From contig CAJNOQ010002885.1 of assembly GCA_905250885.1 (NCBI GenBank), forward strand, positions 1 through 22,265: DNA of 22,265 nucleotides, written 5' to 3'. Shown piece by piece: positions 9,785-19,749 of the stretch. The translations under genes were made by a program, and so were the position numbers. This DNA comes from Didymodactylos carnosus. Taxonomy: Eukaryota > Rotifera > Eurotatoria > Philodinida > Philodinidae. Position 1 is the first letter of the stretch; each line of letters opens with the position of its first letter. Under the pieces are notes generated by a model. It did not search any database. It had not been told where the DNA came from and was given only the letters and a program-made list of their open reading frames with translations.

Positions 9785-11146
9785 TGTTTAATATTGTAAA
9801 TAGGTTTCGTGTAAGAAAACATCTGAAACATTACAAGTGTTTAATTACAATCGTGATTGTCTTGAGATTTTTTTTCTCGCGTATTTTACACTGGAACTAG
9901 AGTTAGTTACAATAAATGTTATTGTGGTTTATTTTTTTCCTTCTTTTTCAGGGATGAGTGGTCTATTACACGATAGGACCACTCCTGCAGCACAGAAAGG
10001 AACAATTTCAGCCTGGTGCACTCTGTGTCACTACAAAACCATGACTGCTATAGGCCACGCTCTCTTATTGGACGTGTGAGTTGTATGAAATATACTTGGC
10101 TTCCTAACTCCCTAGTTGTATCAAGCAATAGTGATCCGTATACGTAGTTATAAAGGGTCGTTCCTTTGAGGTAGAGGCATGGGAGTGCAGCAACCTGTCG
10201 AGCGATGCTATGTTAAAAGCTGCTTCTCCATTCTTCTTCATCGCACTTAGCCACTCGTCTTACAGGTATCCCCTTTTCTTCATCCTGTTGTCAAAGGTCC
10301 GATTTATCTGAGATGTTCCTCTACGGTTTTTTGTAGATATCGGTTTTCACTTATGTAAGATATCGGGTTTATTCACAATTTGGGCTTGACCGAACCATCT
10401 TTTCGAGGGTTCGTAACATGACTCAATAATCATCAGTGTTTTGAACATTGCAGATAATGTTAAGCAAGATTTTTTCAAGGCATTTACGATGATTCTCTCT
10501 ATCTCTACAAAAAGCCGTTTATTTGAACCAGAACTTGAATTTTTCAGTTCATTGAGCGAAAACTTAAAAAGCTAATAACTTTGCAAAAGAGATCGTGTAA
10601 GGCTTCGAGCGGCCTTATTTTATAAACCAGACTTTCCTGTACATAAGGCTATGTCCAACTCAAACTTTATCAAAAAAGAGAAGGGAGTTCCGTTAGTAAG
10701 GGTTTAGAGAATCAGTCACCACCCTCTTGAACGGAATAATACGATGGGACACTACCGCGCTTTGTGTGGGGGGAGAGCGGAAATTCTAGCTGGGTAGATG
10801 ATCTACCTTTCTTTCTTTCTTACTTCCTCTCTCCATAGAGAAACCACACGCTTATCTTGAAAACAAGTCTTCCTTAAAAAACTAACTTCTGGCTACTTGA
10901 ATAATCTAATCATGTTGAAAACATTATTTGTCTGTGTAAAAAAAAAGGAATGTATTGCTTACCCGGAGAATTTTCGTGTTTTTCATCTGTAGAAATAGAA
11001 TAACTAAACAGAGTATTTTCTTTTATATGATATTCTGCAGTTTATCTGTTCTTCATACTAGTAATCAGTTACACCTAAAGTACCTATCTGTTTTATTATT
11101 TACAGTGTAGTTTCGTATTACAGGACATATTAAAATGAGATGAATA
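9785..11146. other. Intergenic region upstream of the START-domain gene
   Basis: The part next to 9784 should contain the promoter and 5' untranslated region of the START gene; on the minus strand an acceptor-like TGTTTCAG sits at about 9830-9823, 38 bp before the ATG. A block near 10140-10330 is more GC-rich than its surroundings; its minus strand includes MKKNGEAAFNIASLDRLLHS, which may be a worn retroelement or gene fragment. A CTTT-rich tract lies near 10807-10830. I can name no gene here. Confidence 0.4.
9952..10075 (+). other. Exon-like block with a hairpin at its start
   Basis: A strong acceptor-like tract (tttttttccttctttttcag, ending 9951) is followed by a frame containing GMSGLLHDRTTPAAQKG and SAWCTLCHYKTMTAIGHA, then by the donor-like GTGAGT at 10076-10081. 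Just inside it, GAGTGGTC (9956-9963) and GACCACTC (9977-9984) form a perfect 8-bp stem with a 13-nt loop. No partner exons were found and the family is unknown. It could be an orphan exon or chance. Confidence 0.25.
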
Positions 11147-11696
11147 CTATTTCAAAATATAGTGTGGATGATTGCGAGAATCCATGGTTCGAGAGTTACG
11201 GGCGTTTGGGACTGTCAAAAATGAATGAAAGCATTAATTACCGAATATGCGAAATCTATGGCAACATTTGTTTTTCAAAACAGTTCCAAAAACCTAGTGA
11301 AAATGTACATTAGGTGGAATATCCCATTTTTGCCTATTTTTGAGTAAAATTAAAAAATTCATAACTCAGTCAAGATCAATCCAGGTTATGTCAGAATATC
11401 AAGATATACTCTATTTTACTTGCTTCGAACGATTTTTTATTTGAGAATAGTAAAAAACACTTGGACTATCGATATATGAAAAAAACTGATAGATTTCTAT
11501 GTAAAACTTTGGAGCTGCAACCTGATTTTTCAGAGATCCTCTTAGAAATCCTCCAGAAATCTACGTAAAAACTTTGGTTTCTGCATATTATTACGTGTAT
11601 CTTGGCTTACACGATGGCGAAAATCTGATCTCGATAGCTCATTCCGTTCTTGAGTTATTCACGTCGCAATCATCCACACTATATTTTGAAATGTAG
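11147..11696. mobile_element. 550-bp inverted-repeat element flanked by TA (MITE)
   Basis: Ends are imperfect inverted repeats: left CTATTTCAAAATATAGTGTG, continuing gatgattgcga; right, on the minus strand, CTACATTTCAAAATATAGTG with the same continuation, about 28 matching bases with a 2-bp indel near the tip. TA flanks both sides (11145-11146 and 11697-11698), as expected for a Tc1/mariner-like target. No transposase frame is present, so it would be non-autonomous. Its core at about 11285-11420 matches both arms of the foldback element at 14101-15122. Confidence 0.78.
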
Positions 11697-11759
11697 TAAT
11701 TAGAGCCCTGAGGGATCATCCCTATCCCGGCCCCCCGGCATTCGGATTGGAGGAAAAAT

Positions 11760-12271
11760 ATTTACGTGACGGAATCGGGATTTAAGCTGCTGAACAGGAT
11801 CGGAATTTTCTTTTTCCAATTGATTGGAACTATGTTCTTTATCACAAAAATAAAATAGACGAACAAAATGTCTATTTGCTGGCGCAGACATTAATGTACA
11901 GTAAAAATAAAAACAATGTCTGTTTAATAGCCTACATATCAGTGTGAAAATCGAAAATTAAAAAGAAAATATATATATTCGACAGCCTAAACGCTGATAT
12001 ACAGAGAGAAAGAAAGACAGGAAAAATTTACTTGTTGTCGTCGTTTGCCTCATACGACAGTTAATCAGATTCTTTCTTTCAGCCTGCCGCACATGAGCGA
12101 CAACTGGCTGTATTCTAGTGAAAAAAATTTTCAGGTTTTAATGGAACTGTAATTAAGCGTACGGGACGAGATCGGGATTAAACCTACGTGATGGAATCGA
12201 GTCAGGGATTGGAGAAAAGAGTTTTTTGGAATCGGGATCGAGACGAAAAAACTCAATCCCGCAACGTAAAT
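11760..12271. mobile_element. Inverted-repeat unit with GGAATCGGGAT-like subterminal motifs
   Basis: ATTTACGT at 11760-11767 faces ACGTAAAT at 12264-12271. Behind each lies related sequence (gacggaatcgggatt on the left; tgcgggattgag on the minus strand at the right). Variants of GGAATCGGGAT recur at about 11771, 11801, 12150 and 12220, giving GC-rich islands in AT-rich DNA. Clustered subterminal motifs of this kind are typical of hAT-like or similar DNA transposons. I could not find a target duplication, so the borders and class are uncertain. The GC-rich stretch just before it (11705-11750, ccctatcccggccccccgg) may belong to it. Confidence 0.5.
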
Positions 12272-13675
12272 GGTTTTTTAATTATAGTATATTTGATTTT
12301 TATATCAAACTAAAACTTTTGTACACTTTGATATGGCTCACACTGCTATTTACCAATAATTAACTAGTATAGGAGTAAAGCTACTTAAACAAAAAAATTC
12401 TTTTTCCAAAAAAATTGTATCGTTTGTTGGAATCAATACCATAAGAGATTAATGACTATTTCTGAAAAGATTCCAAAACAGTTTTACAAAGAATTTCAAA
12501 AGAGTTCCTGTATATAAAAATTCAAATGGATAAAACTATCTTTTTCATACAAAATTTTCTCATACGAATAAAGTTATTATTCTACATTAGTATTTCAACA
12601 TTCGTTGATTATATGGTTCAAATAGTACAAACACCATTTTCAAACACAGTAGTCTTCTATAAATAGTTTAGCAGTAGTTATATGGTTTATCGATTAGATA
12701 AAAATTGATTAGGAAGTTGTAAGTAGCTTCTCATAGTATCGGTATTATAAAATCGGGACAACAAGTGCTCAGTAAACAACTGTGGTCACAGTATATACAA
12801 TATATTTTTCTTTCATTTAAATTCTGATAATATACGTAAAATGGCTTCGCATTCATCCACATTTCCATGCAACCGTAGAAAGTACTTATTAATACCTAAG
12901 AAATATTGATGATTAAGTAAATAATTGATCTCTCTTCAAGAAATATCGAACAAAAATACCTTGGAATACTCCAACCTTTGTGTTCTATATAGATATAACA
13001 GTTGCTCAATGATTTATTTAAGATAGAAATGAGCAACATCATGAGAGATGTAACAAACTCTGTAAATTGTTTTTCAATTTAAAATTATATGTAAATGAAG
13101 CCTATAAAGGCAGATACCATATGTACTGTAAAATGAATGAGGCAATGTAACATAATAAAAGGAATCAAGTGATTTACTTATTATGACACATTCATTGTAA
13201 AAGATGGAATCATTCGTTAAAGTGTTCCTAAGAACGGAAGATGGTTATTTACTAAAAGTAAAATCACATGATGTCATTCTTTTTATGGTTCGTCGTTAGT
13301 GTCTGATTCATAAAGTGATTTTTGACAAATACAACAATAACCTGTGTATACCTTTCATCTTAAATTTTTTCGTAAAATATTCAGTATCAAAAAAAAAGCT
13401 GACAATTCTACAATAAAAATTTATCTTCATTTTTTGATAAGTAGAAATTTCCTTGTGTCTATATATTCTTCATTCCTATGATGATAAAAAACTTAACATG
13501 ACGTATAATAAATAGCAGTGTGGATAGAAAGTACAAAGCAAATGGCATTAAAAGTATTAAAATACAACACTTGAAGTAAATAGAATTGTACACAGCGTAT
13601 CAAATTATAGATATTTAATCAATAACAAAACAAAATAAGGTATAAAGTAAAGGTTAACGGATTCAACACGAGTCC
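12272..13675. other. Gene-free AT-rich spacer
   Basis: I see no gene, repeat pair or RNA gene in these 1.4 kb. The sequence is AT-rich with many short A and T runs and frequent stops in all frames. Confidence 0.55.
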
Positions 13676-14035
13676 ATGGCGCTAATAGAGTTCATCCCAT
13701 TACTCGAGAAAGCAGAATTGAGAGAGTATTGGAGGAAGAATATTCCGCTTCGTGGCTACTGTTACCTGGATAAGGTGCTGACAAGTGTCAATTTCAATAG
13801 CCTGGTATCTTACCTACAGCTAACAAAATTCTGAAATGGTCACCAATATCATTACTGCTCATCAACTGCAGCTCTAACTACGCAGAGTTTGTTCGCCCAA
13901 TTACTTGAGCTCCCCATATATGCTGATCACCTACTAATTTTCCGACAAGCTATAAAAACTAACTGGAGAGAGTGTATTGTACGTCAAAGTAGTAAATTCT
14001 GCAGAGTGATCTCCGAGACACTAAGACATAGATAA
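13676..14035 (+). pseudogene. Broken open frame of unknown family
   Basis: From an ATG at 13676 to a TAA at 14033-14035 one frame reads as protein-like over about 118 codons but is interrupted once. It begins MALIEFIPLLEKAELREYWR, includes RGYCYLDKVLTSVNFNSLVS, and later LELPIYADHLLIFRQAIK and FCRVISETLRHR. GC content is clearly higher than in the flanks and hydrophobic residues are evenly spaced, as in a folded domain. An in-frame stop lies 18 bp before the ATG. No small intron removes the interruption cleanly, so I call it a pseudogene or element remnant. I do not recognise the family. It abuts the foldback element beginning near 14101. Confidence 0.5.
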
Positions 14036-14100
14036 CTTCTCCAAGGTTATTACACAATCTCATCCTGTCGTGTAAATGAAGAAATTAGATATGGAAGATG

Positions 14101-15122
14101 GTGCCAACACTTTTTCCTTAGGTACTGTTATCCATCCAAAAAAGGAATAACCCATGATCATTTTTTTAATACCTTAAAGACGGAAAGAGCTAGAGTTATG
14201 GGCTATTCAGATTTGGAAAGAGCAGCTCATGGAGTATCGTTTTGCAAGCAAAAAGCTTTTTGAAAAGTTTTTCAAAAATCGTTATTTGACGGGATCTCTG
14301 GAAAATTCGTGCACAATGGAACAATTTGAAATACTAAACTATTGATTTTTTTACATCGGTAGATAGAAGAAAGTGCCCTCTACAAAATGGGATTCTAGCG
14401 ACACCTTCATCTACCACGACTCGATAGCTTCAGGCATTTTCTGCAAAGCCCTAAGACTGGTCAATACGTTGGCTTAGAAACCTTAAAAGTTATTTAAACA
14501 CAGGTTTTCAACCATCGCGAATCTTGTGGCAATGTTTCTTTGTAGAAGGAAATTCAAAACCTAGTGAAGCCGATACTAGATGAAATAATCCATTTTTGCC
14601 TATTTGCACCGAGAGCTAAACAATCCATAACTCAGTTAAAATCGGATCAAACTACTTCAGAATATCAACATGTACTTCATTTTATCGTCTTAACGTTATT
14701 CTGGGCTTGAAATTAGTAAGAAAAATTATCTTGTTCCCAAAGTTTTCGAGAGAACCTGTCAAAGACCGAAATAGTTTCTCTTGGTTTTTAGAGTTTGCAA
14801 TGAACTTCATGATGTAGTGCAGATAAAATGAAGTACATGTTGATATTCTGAAGTAGTTTGAACCGATTTTAACTGAGTTATGGATTGTTTAGCTCTCGGT
14901 GCAAATAGGCAAAAATGGATTATTTCATCTAGTATCGGCTTCACTAGATTTTGAATTTCATTCTGCAAAGAAACATTGCCACAAGATTTGCAAAAAGATG
15001 CTTCATGAACTGCTCTTTCCACATCTGAAAAATCCACCACCCTAGTTCATTTCGTCTTTGAGTTATTAAAAAAATGGCCATAGGTTATTCTTTTTTTGGA
15101 TTTGACAATAGTAAGGGTTGCC
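14101..15122. mobile_element. Foldback-type element with long inverted arms
   Basis: The left arm consists of 14101-14247 plus 14520-14685. The right arm is 14822-15122 in reverse orientation, with a 136-bp centre (14686-14821). Matches include ccaaaaaaggaataacc against the minus-strand copy near 15095-15080, tttggaaagagcagctcatg, atcttgtggcaatgtttctt, aaacctagtgaagccgatac, and atccatttttgcctatttgc. Outer tips are worn (gtgccaacactt against ggcaaccctt) and no target duplication is evident. There is no transposase frame. The inner 165 bp of each arm matches the core of the 550-bp element at 11147-11696, so the two are related. Confidence 0.75.
14248..14519. other. About 270-bp segment present in only one arm of the foldback element
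   Basis: The left arm is colinear with the right arm up to ttttgcaa (about 14247) and resumes at atcttgtggc (14521). The intervening DNA has no partner in the right arm, where these two phrases are directly joined. It opens with a 14-bp palindrome CAAAAAGCTTTTTG (14249-14262). It is either an insertion into the left arm or was lost from the right arm; a clean join on the right favours insertion. Confidence 0.55.
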
Positions 15123-16391
15123 AGTCGGGCGGGTGTGAAGAATATCTATTCTTTTTATAGACTCTTCACCACTATCATCTACTCTCCCTCTCATTCAGTG
15201 GATACAGTGGGAGATGAGTCGAGAGCGGATATACTTGTAAGAAGGGAGAAGTGATACTTTTGGTAATAAAGTATGTAGGGACTCTCCACAGAACTATAAG
15301 ACTCATCCCTGATTCTGGCGTGACAAAAACTACTAGCGAAAGTCACGGACAATGTTTTTTAAAAAAGTTAAAAATTTACTCAAGATCGCGCCACGATACC
15401 ATGAGTCATGCTAGGTCGCGAGCATGGCAGCGGAATCACGTCGCGAATGAAGCGCGATAGTTGACGTGGGGAGAGCAAACAAACACTCTTGGCGAAAAGT
15501 GTGTTTCTTTTAATTAACAATAACTTTTTAATTGATGCTAAGGTCATACTCGTGATCTAACCGATGAATCATATCGAACATGATGTTTCTTTTGCTTTCT
15601 ATTTTTGAAACTATCCACTGTGATTCTAAGCGTAGCCAGTTTCGAGTAAAATTTGAGAGAACAAAGGCTATACTGTTGTGCTACAATATAACGCGCAATA
15701 AACTAACAGTTGTATGGATTGATATAGAAATTAGGTGTTTTGTTCTGAGAGAGACGCTTTAAGTCAAAAACCGAGAAAAAGTGTATCAACAATTTCTATT
15801 TACTGGTAGAAATAAGATAAATGCTATTGTATGATAGTTAATGTTTTTACTCATGCTTTAAGTGAGAAAAATTACCATTTTCATTATCTCAACAAAATTC
15901 TGTCATTCGCAAAATAATATCCTGGTGCGAGGTAAATACTTCAGAAATATCCATCGGCTTATAAATTGTAACTCAGAATAGCGGTTAAAAAAGAACTTTC
16001 GTACCCTCAAAAATCTGGCTATATCCGTACTAGCAATAATAGACCGTTATGGTATTCTGAGGAAGCAGAAGAGAGGATCTATTGAAACTGATTATAGTAT
16101 TGTTGAGTGTTTCACAATGCTTTAGACTGTAACAATTAAACAAGAACTAAATCTGAAAATTGTCGATTTCTATTCAGAAACTTTTTCTTGTAATTTGTGT
16201 AGAAAGAATCTATCTAAATGCCAGCATCAATAGGAGTTGTAGCAAATGTATAGTAAATAAATTTTGATTCTTTCAGCAGTGGCGAGATGTATTTGCACAT
16301 TTACGCAAACCAGAAGGGTTTCTATCAGACGTGATGCAATTAATTTTAATTTCAAAATAAAATTTGGTGCTTCGAGTGTGCAAATAAAAAA
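15123..16391. other. Upstream region of the nucleotidase gene
   Basis: No supportable gene. The part nearest 16392 should contain the promoter and 5' untranslated region. An acceptor-like gattctttcag ends at 16276, 115 bp before the ATG, and could mark a leader intron or a trans-splice site; this is unproven. A GC-rich structured patch lies at 15385-15458. Confidence 0.4.
15385..15458. other. 74-nt GC-rich foldable patch
   Basis: ATCGCGC (15385-15391) pairs perfectly with GCGCGAT (15452-15458), closing a 74-nt segment. Inside, CATGCT (15407-15412) pairs with AGCATG (15421-15426). The motif tcgcg recurs four times. The size and 7-bp closing stem resemble a tRNA, but there is no TTC loop or B-box, so no tRNA is called. 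It is far more GC-rich than the flanks. Confidence 0.45.
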
Positions 16392-19147
16392 ATGGGATGT
16401 CGAAGTTCCGTTGAAATTAGTATATGGCAAATAGGACTATTATTCCTCTTATTCGTTATACTACTCGGCGTTGGAATTACAGGATGGTTTCGTTCTGGAA
16501 CATTAACGGAAATAACCACAGATCCAGTGACACAACCAAAAACTCGTTTAAGAACAACAAAAACCCAGTTGTTTGTTGAAGATATTGGTTATCCGCCAGT
16601 ACTAACAGATCCAAGTTTATATGTTCAATGGACATTTTTACAAATGAATGATGTTTACGAAATGATAGCTCTGAACGGCGGGAAAAAAGGAGGACTCGCT
16701 AGAGTAGCAACAATTAGAAAACTACTGTTAAAAGAAAATCCGGACACAATAACGTTTTTAGCTGGTGATGTTGTCAGCCCATCTGCAATAGGTAATTAAT
16801 AAGGTTCTATCATCTGTTTTTATATCTTAACGTGATAGTGAAAGCGTAGAGTCAAAATAAAATACTGAATATAACTTGACTATTTTGGCTGAAAACATAA
16901 CTTTTATGGTTCTAACATCAACCGATAAGAGTTCGGTAGTAATGCCATAGAAAAACTCAAAAAAAAGGGTGTTCTTCAGTTTTTCAAAAAACTGAAAAAT
17001 CAATAGGAATTTTGTTCTTCATTTATCCCAAACAGAGAACTCAAATTCTGTTCTTTAATTTTTGAAAAACTGATTTTTTTCGTTCTTTGGAGATTGAAGA
17101 ATAAATTTTGAGTTTTCCATTTGGCATTACAATGCCATCTGTGTGACACAGTGAACTAACTAAAATCAATTGTTGCCTTTATATAATGCTTTTCAGATCC
17201 TCGATTCTGCATAGAAATTACAAAAAAACGTAGTTAAGCACTTTTAATTGAATTTCTAAATAAATAAGAAAGTTGTTTGAGTATTCAATGTGAGATTATT
17301 TCGTTTGTATTAAGGACAAGAACTATAGAATTATACATTGAAGACAATCAGGTTTGATACAAAATTCTAAAAATTTTGGCTAATTCTAAAATAATTGCGG
17401 ATGCAGTGTGATGTGTATGTCGGGAGATGAATGTACGTAGAATTTAAGAGCATTTCAAACGTAAAACTGTGTACTAAAAGTTAAAATATTACTCTCTACG
17501 GCAGTATGTGAGTTTTGAATATGAAGCGAAAAACATGAGCTAAAACAATTTTGTTTTAACTGATCCCTGAGGAATCTTAACTTGCAGATAATCAATTAAA
17601 TCGATTAATCAGATGACGTGAACCCTCAATTAGTCCAAAAAGGTGTATGCCAAATGAATAATTCTACAAGAAAAGTTTTCTTCTAGGACTTTGAATTCAT
17701 TCACTATGACATCCAGAAAGCCTTTAAAAATTTGCTTAGTACAATTAAATATATTGTATTTATTTAGGTAATAGTATTGTCGATGGCGCACCTTTAAACG
17801 GTAAACAAATGATTGCCTCGTTTAATGTTTTGGGTCTCGATTTCGCTACACTAGGTAATCATGAATTTGACATAAACGTGGTCGATTTGAAGCAACGTTT
17901 AACGGAATCTAAATTTGAATGGATTGCATCAAATGTCTACGAGTTAAATACAACAACACCATTTCATAATGTTCTGCCATATAAAATAATTAAGATAAAA
18001 GATGTGAAAATACTTATAATTGGTTTAACAATTGGTGAAAATCAAGGTAGTCCTCAATATGTTACAATAACTCCACAACAAAAATTATCCGTATTTGTTT
18101 TCAAATATTTAAAATATTTGAAAAATGACTTGGGTTTAACATGGAACGTGTTGGTTTGTTTGACGCATTTAGACATGTACTATGATATTGATGTTGTAGA
18201 GAAAAATTTGGATATTGATGTTGTTCTTGGTGGGCATGAAGTAGGGTTTCATGCAAAAAACATAACTAATTCACATAACAAAATTTATCTGTTGTAGCAT
18301 GAAAACTATTATTTACAGCGTGGTGCAAGATTTACACCGATTTATAAAGCGGATGATAATGCCTTCAGTGTGTTCATTCATCGTTTTGCCTACAATACAA
18401 AAACAAAACATTTATTAATCTATTCAACGTTAACACGAGTTACACCAAAATTCAGTGATGACGAAATAACAGCTAATGTGACAAATTATTATTTTCAAGC
18501 TGGTTTAGAGGCTTTTCGACGAAAAGGTTAAAAATCATTTTATTATTTGGATAAAAAAGATAATTCTAATGTTTATCGTTTATTTATTTTTAGGTTTTGA
18601 ACCTGAGAAAGTTGTTTGTGTTCTTCCTTCACATATGATTTTTGATGGACGATCGACAGTGATACGTTCTCAACAGTCACTATTAACTGAAGTTTTGTGT
18701 AAAGCAATGTTACTCTCATCTGGTGGCTCAGTATGTGTCTTTAATTCTGGAGCAATACGATTAGACGATACTATATCGGGTGTTATTACGCAATACGATA
18801 TACTTCGATGTCTACCATTCGCTCCAGAAGTAATTAAACTTAATGTTCCTGGTAATGTGCTGAATCGTGTATTAAATAAAGGATTAACAAAAATCAATAC
18901 GGGAATGTTCGTTAGCTATTATGGAGTATTATACGACCCATTAAATCAACAATGGTTACTAGAATCTACAAGAGAAAATATTGATAATTCAAATTTAATT
19001 ATTTCTACAACAACAATACTATATTTTCATAGAAATACTGAATTAAGTTATTTACCAATTTTTAGAACGTACGGTAGTCAAACACATTCATTAATTTCCT
19101 ATTTGGAAAAATTTTATAAAAAACATCATAGTACGTTTAGATTATAA
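16392..19147 (+). CDS. Membrane-anchored metallophosphatase / 5'-nucleotidase, four exons
   Basis: Exons 16392-16791, 17768-18240, 18298-18526 and 18594-19147 join in frame (introns 976, 57 and 67 bp, all GT...AG) to give 551 residues. Residues about 12-32 (WQIGLLFLLFVILLGVGITG) form one membrane helix, with a Thr-rich linker after it, so the enzyme is probably anchored with its catalytic part outside the cytosol. The metallophosphatase core shows NDVYE (86-90), GDVVSPS (125-131), GNHEF (163-167), THLD (266-269) and GGHEHEN (288-294), the usual two-metal ligand set, with Tyr in place of the first His, as I recall for the LQ-NDVYE subfamily. The C-terminal nucleotidase domain shows FNSGAIR (417-423) and LPF (441-443). 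Expected activity is hydrolysis of nucleotides or related phosphoesters; substrate is unknown. The core resembles bacterial enzymes. A variant poly(A) signal ATTAAA lies at 19234-19239. Confidence 0.92.
16949..17130. mobile_element. Hairpin-ended short element, copy 1 (partial), in intron 1 of the nucleotidase gene
   Basis: It contains actcaaaaaaaagggtgttc, then a near-perfect hairpin ttcagtttttcaaaaaactg, then ggaattttgttcttcattta and a body ending ttttgagttttccat. All of this matches the copy at 19508-19749, but the right terminal repeat is missing. An 8-bp direct repeat AATGCCAT flanks it (16941-16948 and 17131-17138); it may be a target duplication or belong to a small local palindrome (ggcattacaatgcc). 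Confidence 0.7.
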
Positions 19148-19507
19148 TCTATCATTGAATGATCCACATAGTCAGTGGTCCGCATTAGTCAGATCTGTTT
19201 TCTCGAGCGCTAAAACATTATTATAGTTAGCGAATTAAATCAGGATATAGAATTTTATAGATCTGTACTATTCCATCTATTTTAAACAATTGAATTGACA
19301 TTATGTAAAATTCAACATTGAAAATCTCATTACGATCGTCGAACTTGAGCATTTGATGAAGAATAACTGAAATGAGTTTCACTCATTTTAAAAACTTCAC
19401 AAATGAAAATGTAAAACTATTTTTCAGCAGATAAAATATCGTCCGCATGAGATCAAAATAGTTAGTATATAATATTTCAACTATCCATAACATTCCAAAT
19501 ATTTTTG
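19148..19507. other. Downstream region of the nucleotidase gene
   Basis: This region holds the probable 3' untranslated region, including ATTAAA at 19234-19239. No further gene is visible. Confidence 0.45.
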
Positions 19508-19749
19508 ACACTCAAGATGACTCTCTTCAGTTTTTCAAAGAACTGAAAAATCAACGGGAATTTTGTTCGTCATTTATCCCAAATAGAGAACTCAAAGTCT
19601 GTTCTTCAATTTTTGAAAAACTCATTTTTTTCATTCTTTGGAGATTGAAGAATAAATTTTGAGTTTTCCATCTAGGACAAATGAAGAACAAAATTCCCAT
19701 TAATTTTTCAGTTCTTTGAAAAACTGAAGGACAACTTTTTTTAGAGTGT
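19508..19749. mobile_element. Hairpin-ended short element, copy 2 (complete)
   Basis: Outer ACACTC (19508-19513) faces GAGTGT (19744-19749). Inside, the left arm cttcagtttttcaaagaact continues gaaaaatcaacgggaatttt and mirrors the right arm (minus strand cttcagtttttcaaagaact, then gaaaaattaatgggaatttt), giving terminal inverted repeats of about 65-70 bp. Each arm contains its own small hairpin (cagttttt...aactg), a nested-palindrome design. There is no coding capacity. No clear target duplication is seen. It lies downstream of the nucleotidase stop. Confidence 0.8.

Noticed and set aside
10764-10774. Telomere-like TGTGGG
   Set aside because: A single occurrence in a G run; no tandem array.
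11186-11200. Pol III B-box-like GGTTCGAGAG
   Set aside because: Only part of the consensus matches and no A-box lies at the right distance. It belongs to the 550-bp element.
15385-15458. tRNA gene
   Set aside because: The length and 7-bp closing stem fit, but position 8 is not T, there is no GGTTCGANNCC B-box or TTC loop, and the internal stem is out of register for an anticodon arm.
8241-18297. Reading the nucleotidase second exon through to a stop at 18297
   Set aside because: The GTAGGG...TTGTAG segment at 18241-18297 is a 57-bp intron. Splicing it restores the GGHEHEN metal-binding motif, while read-through loses it.
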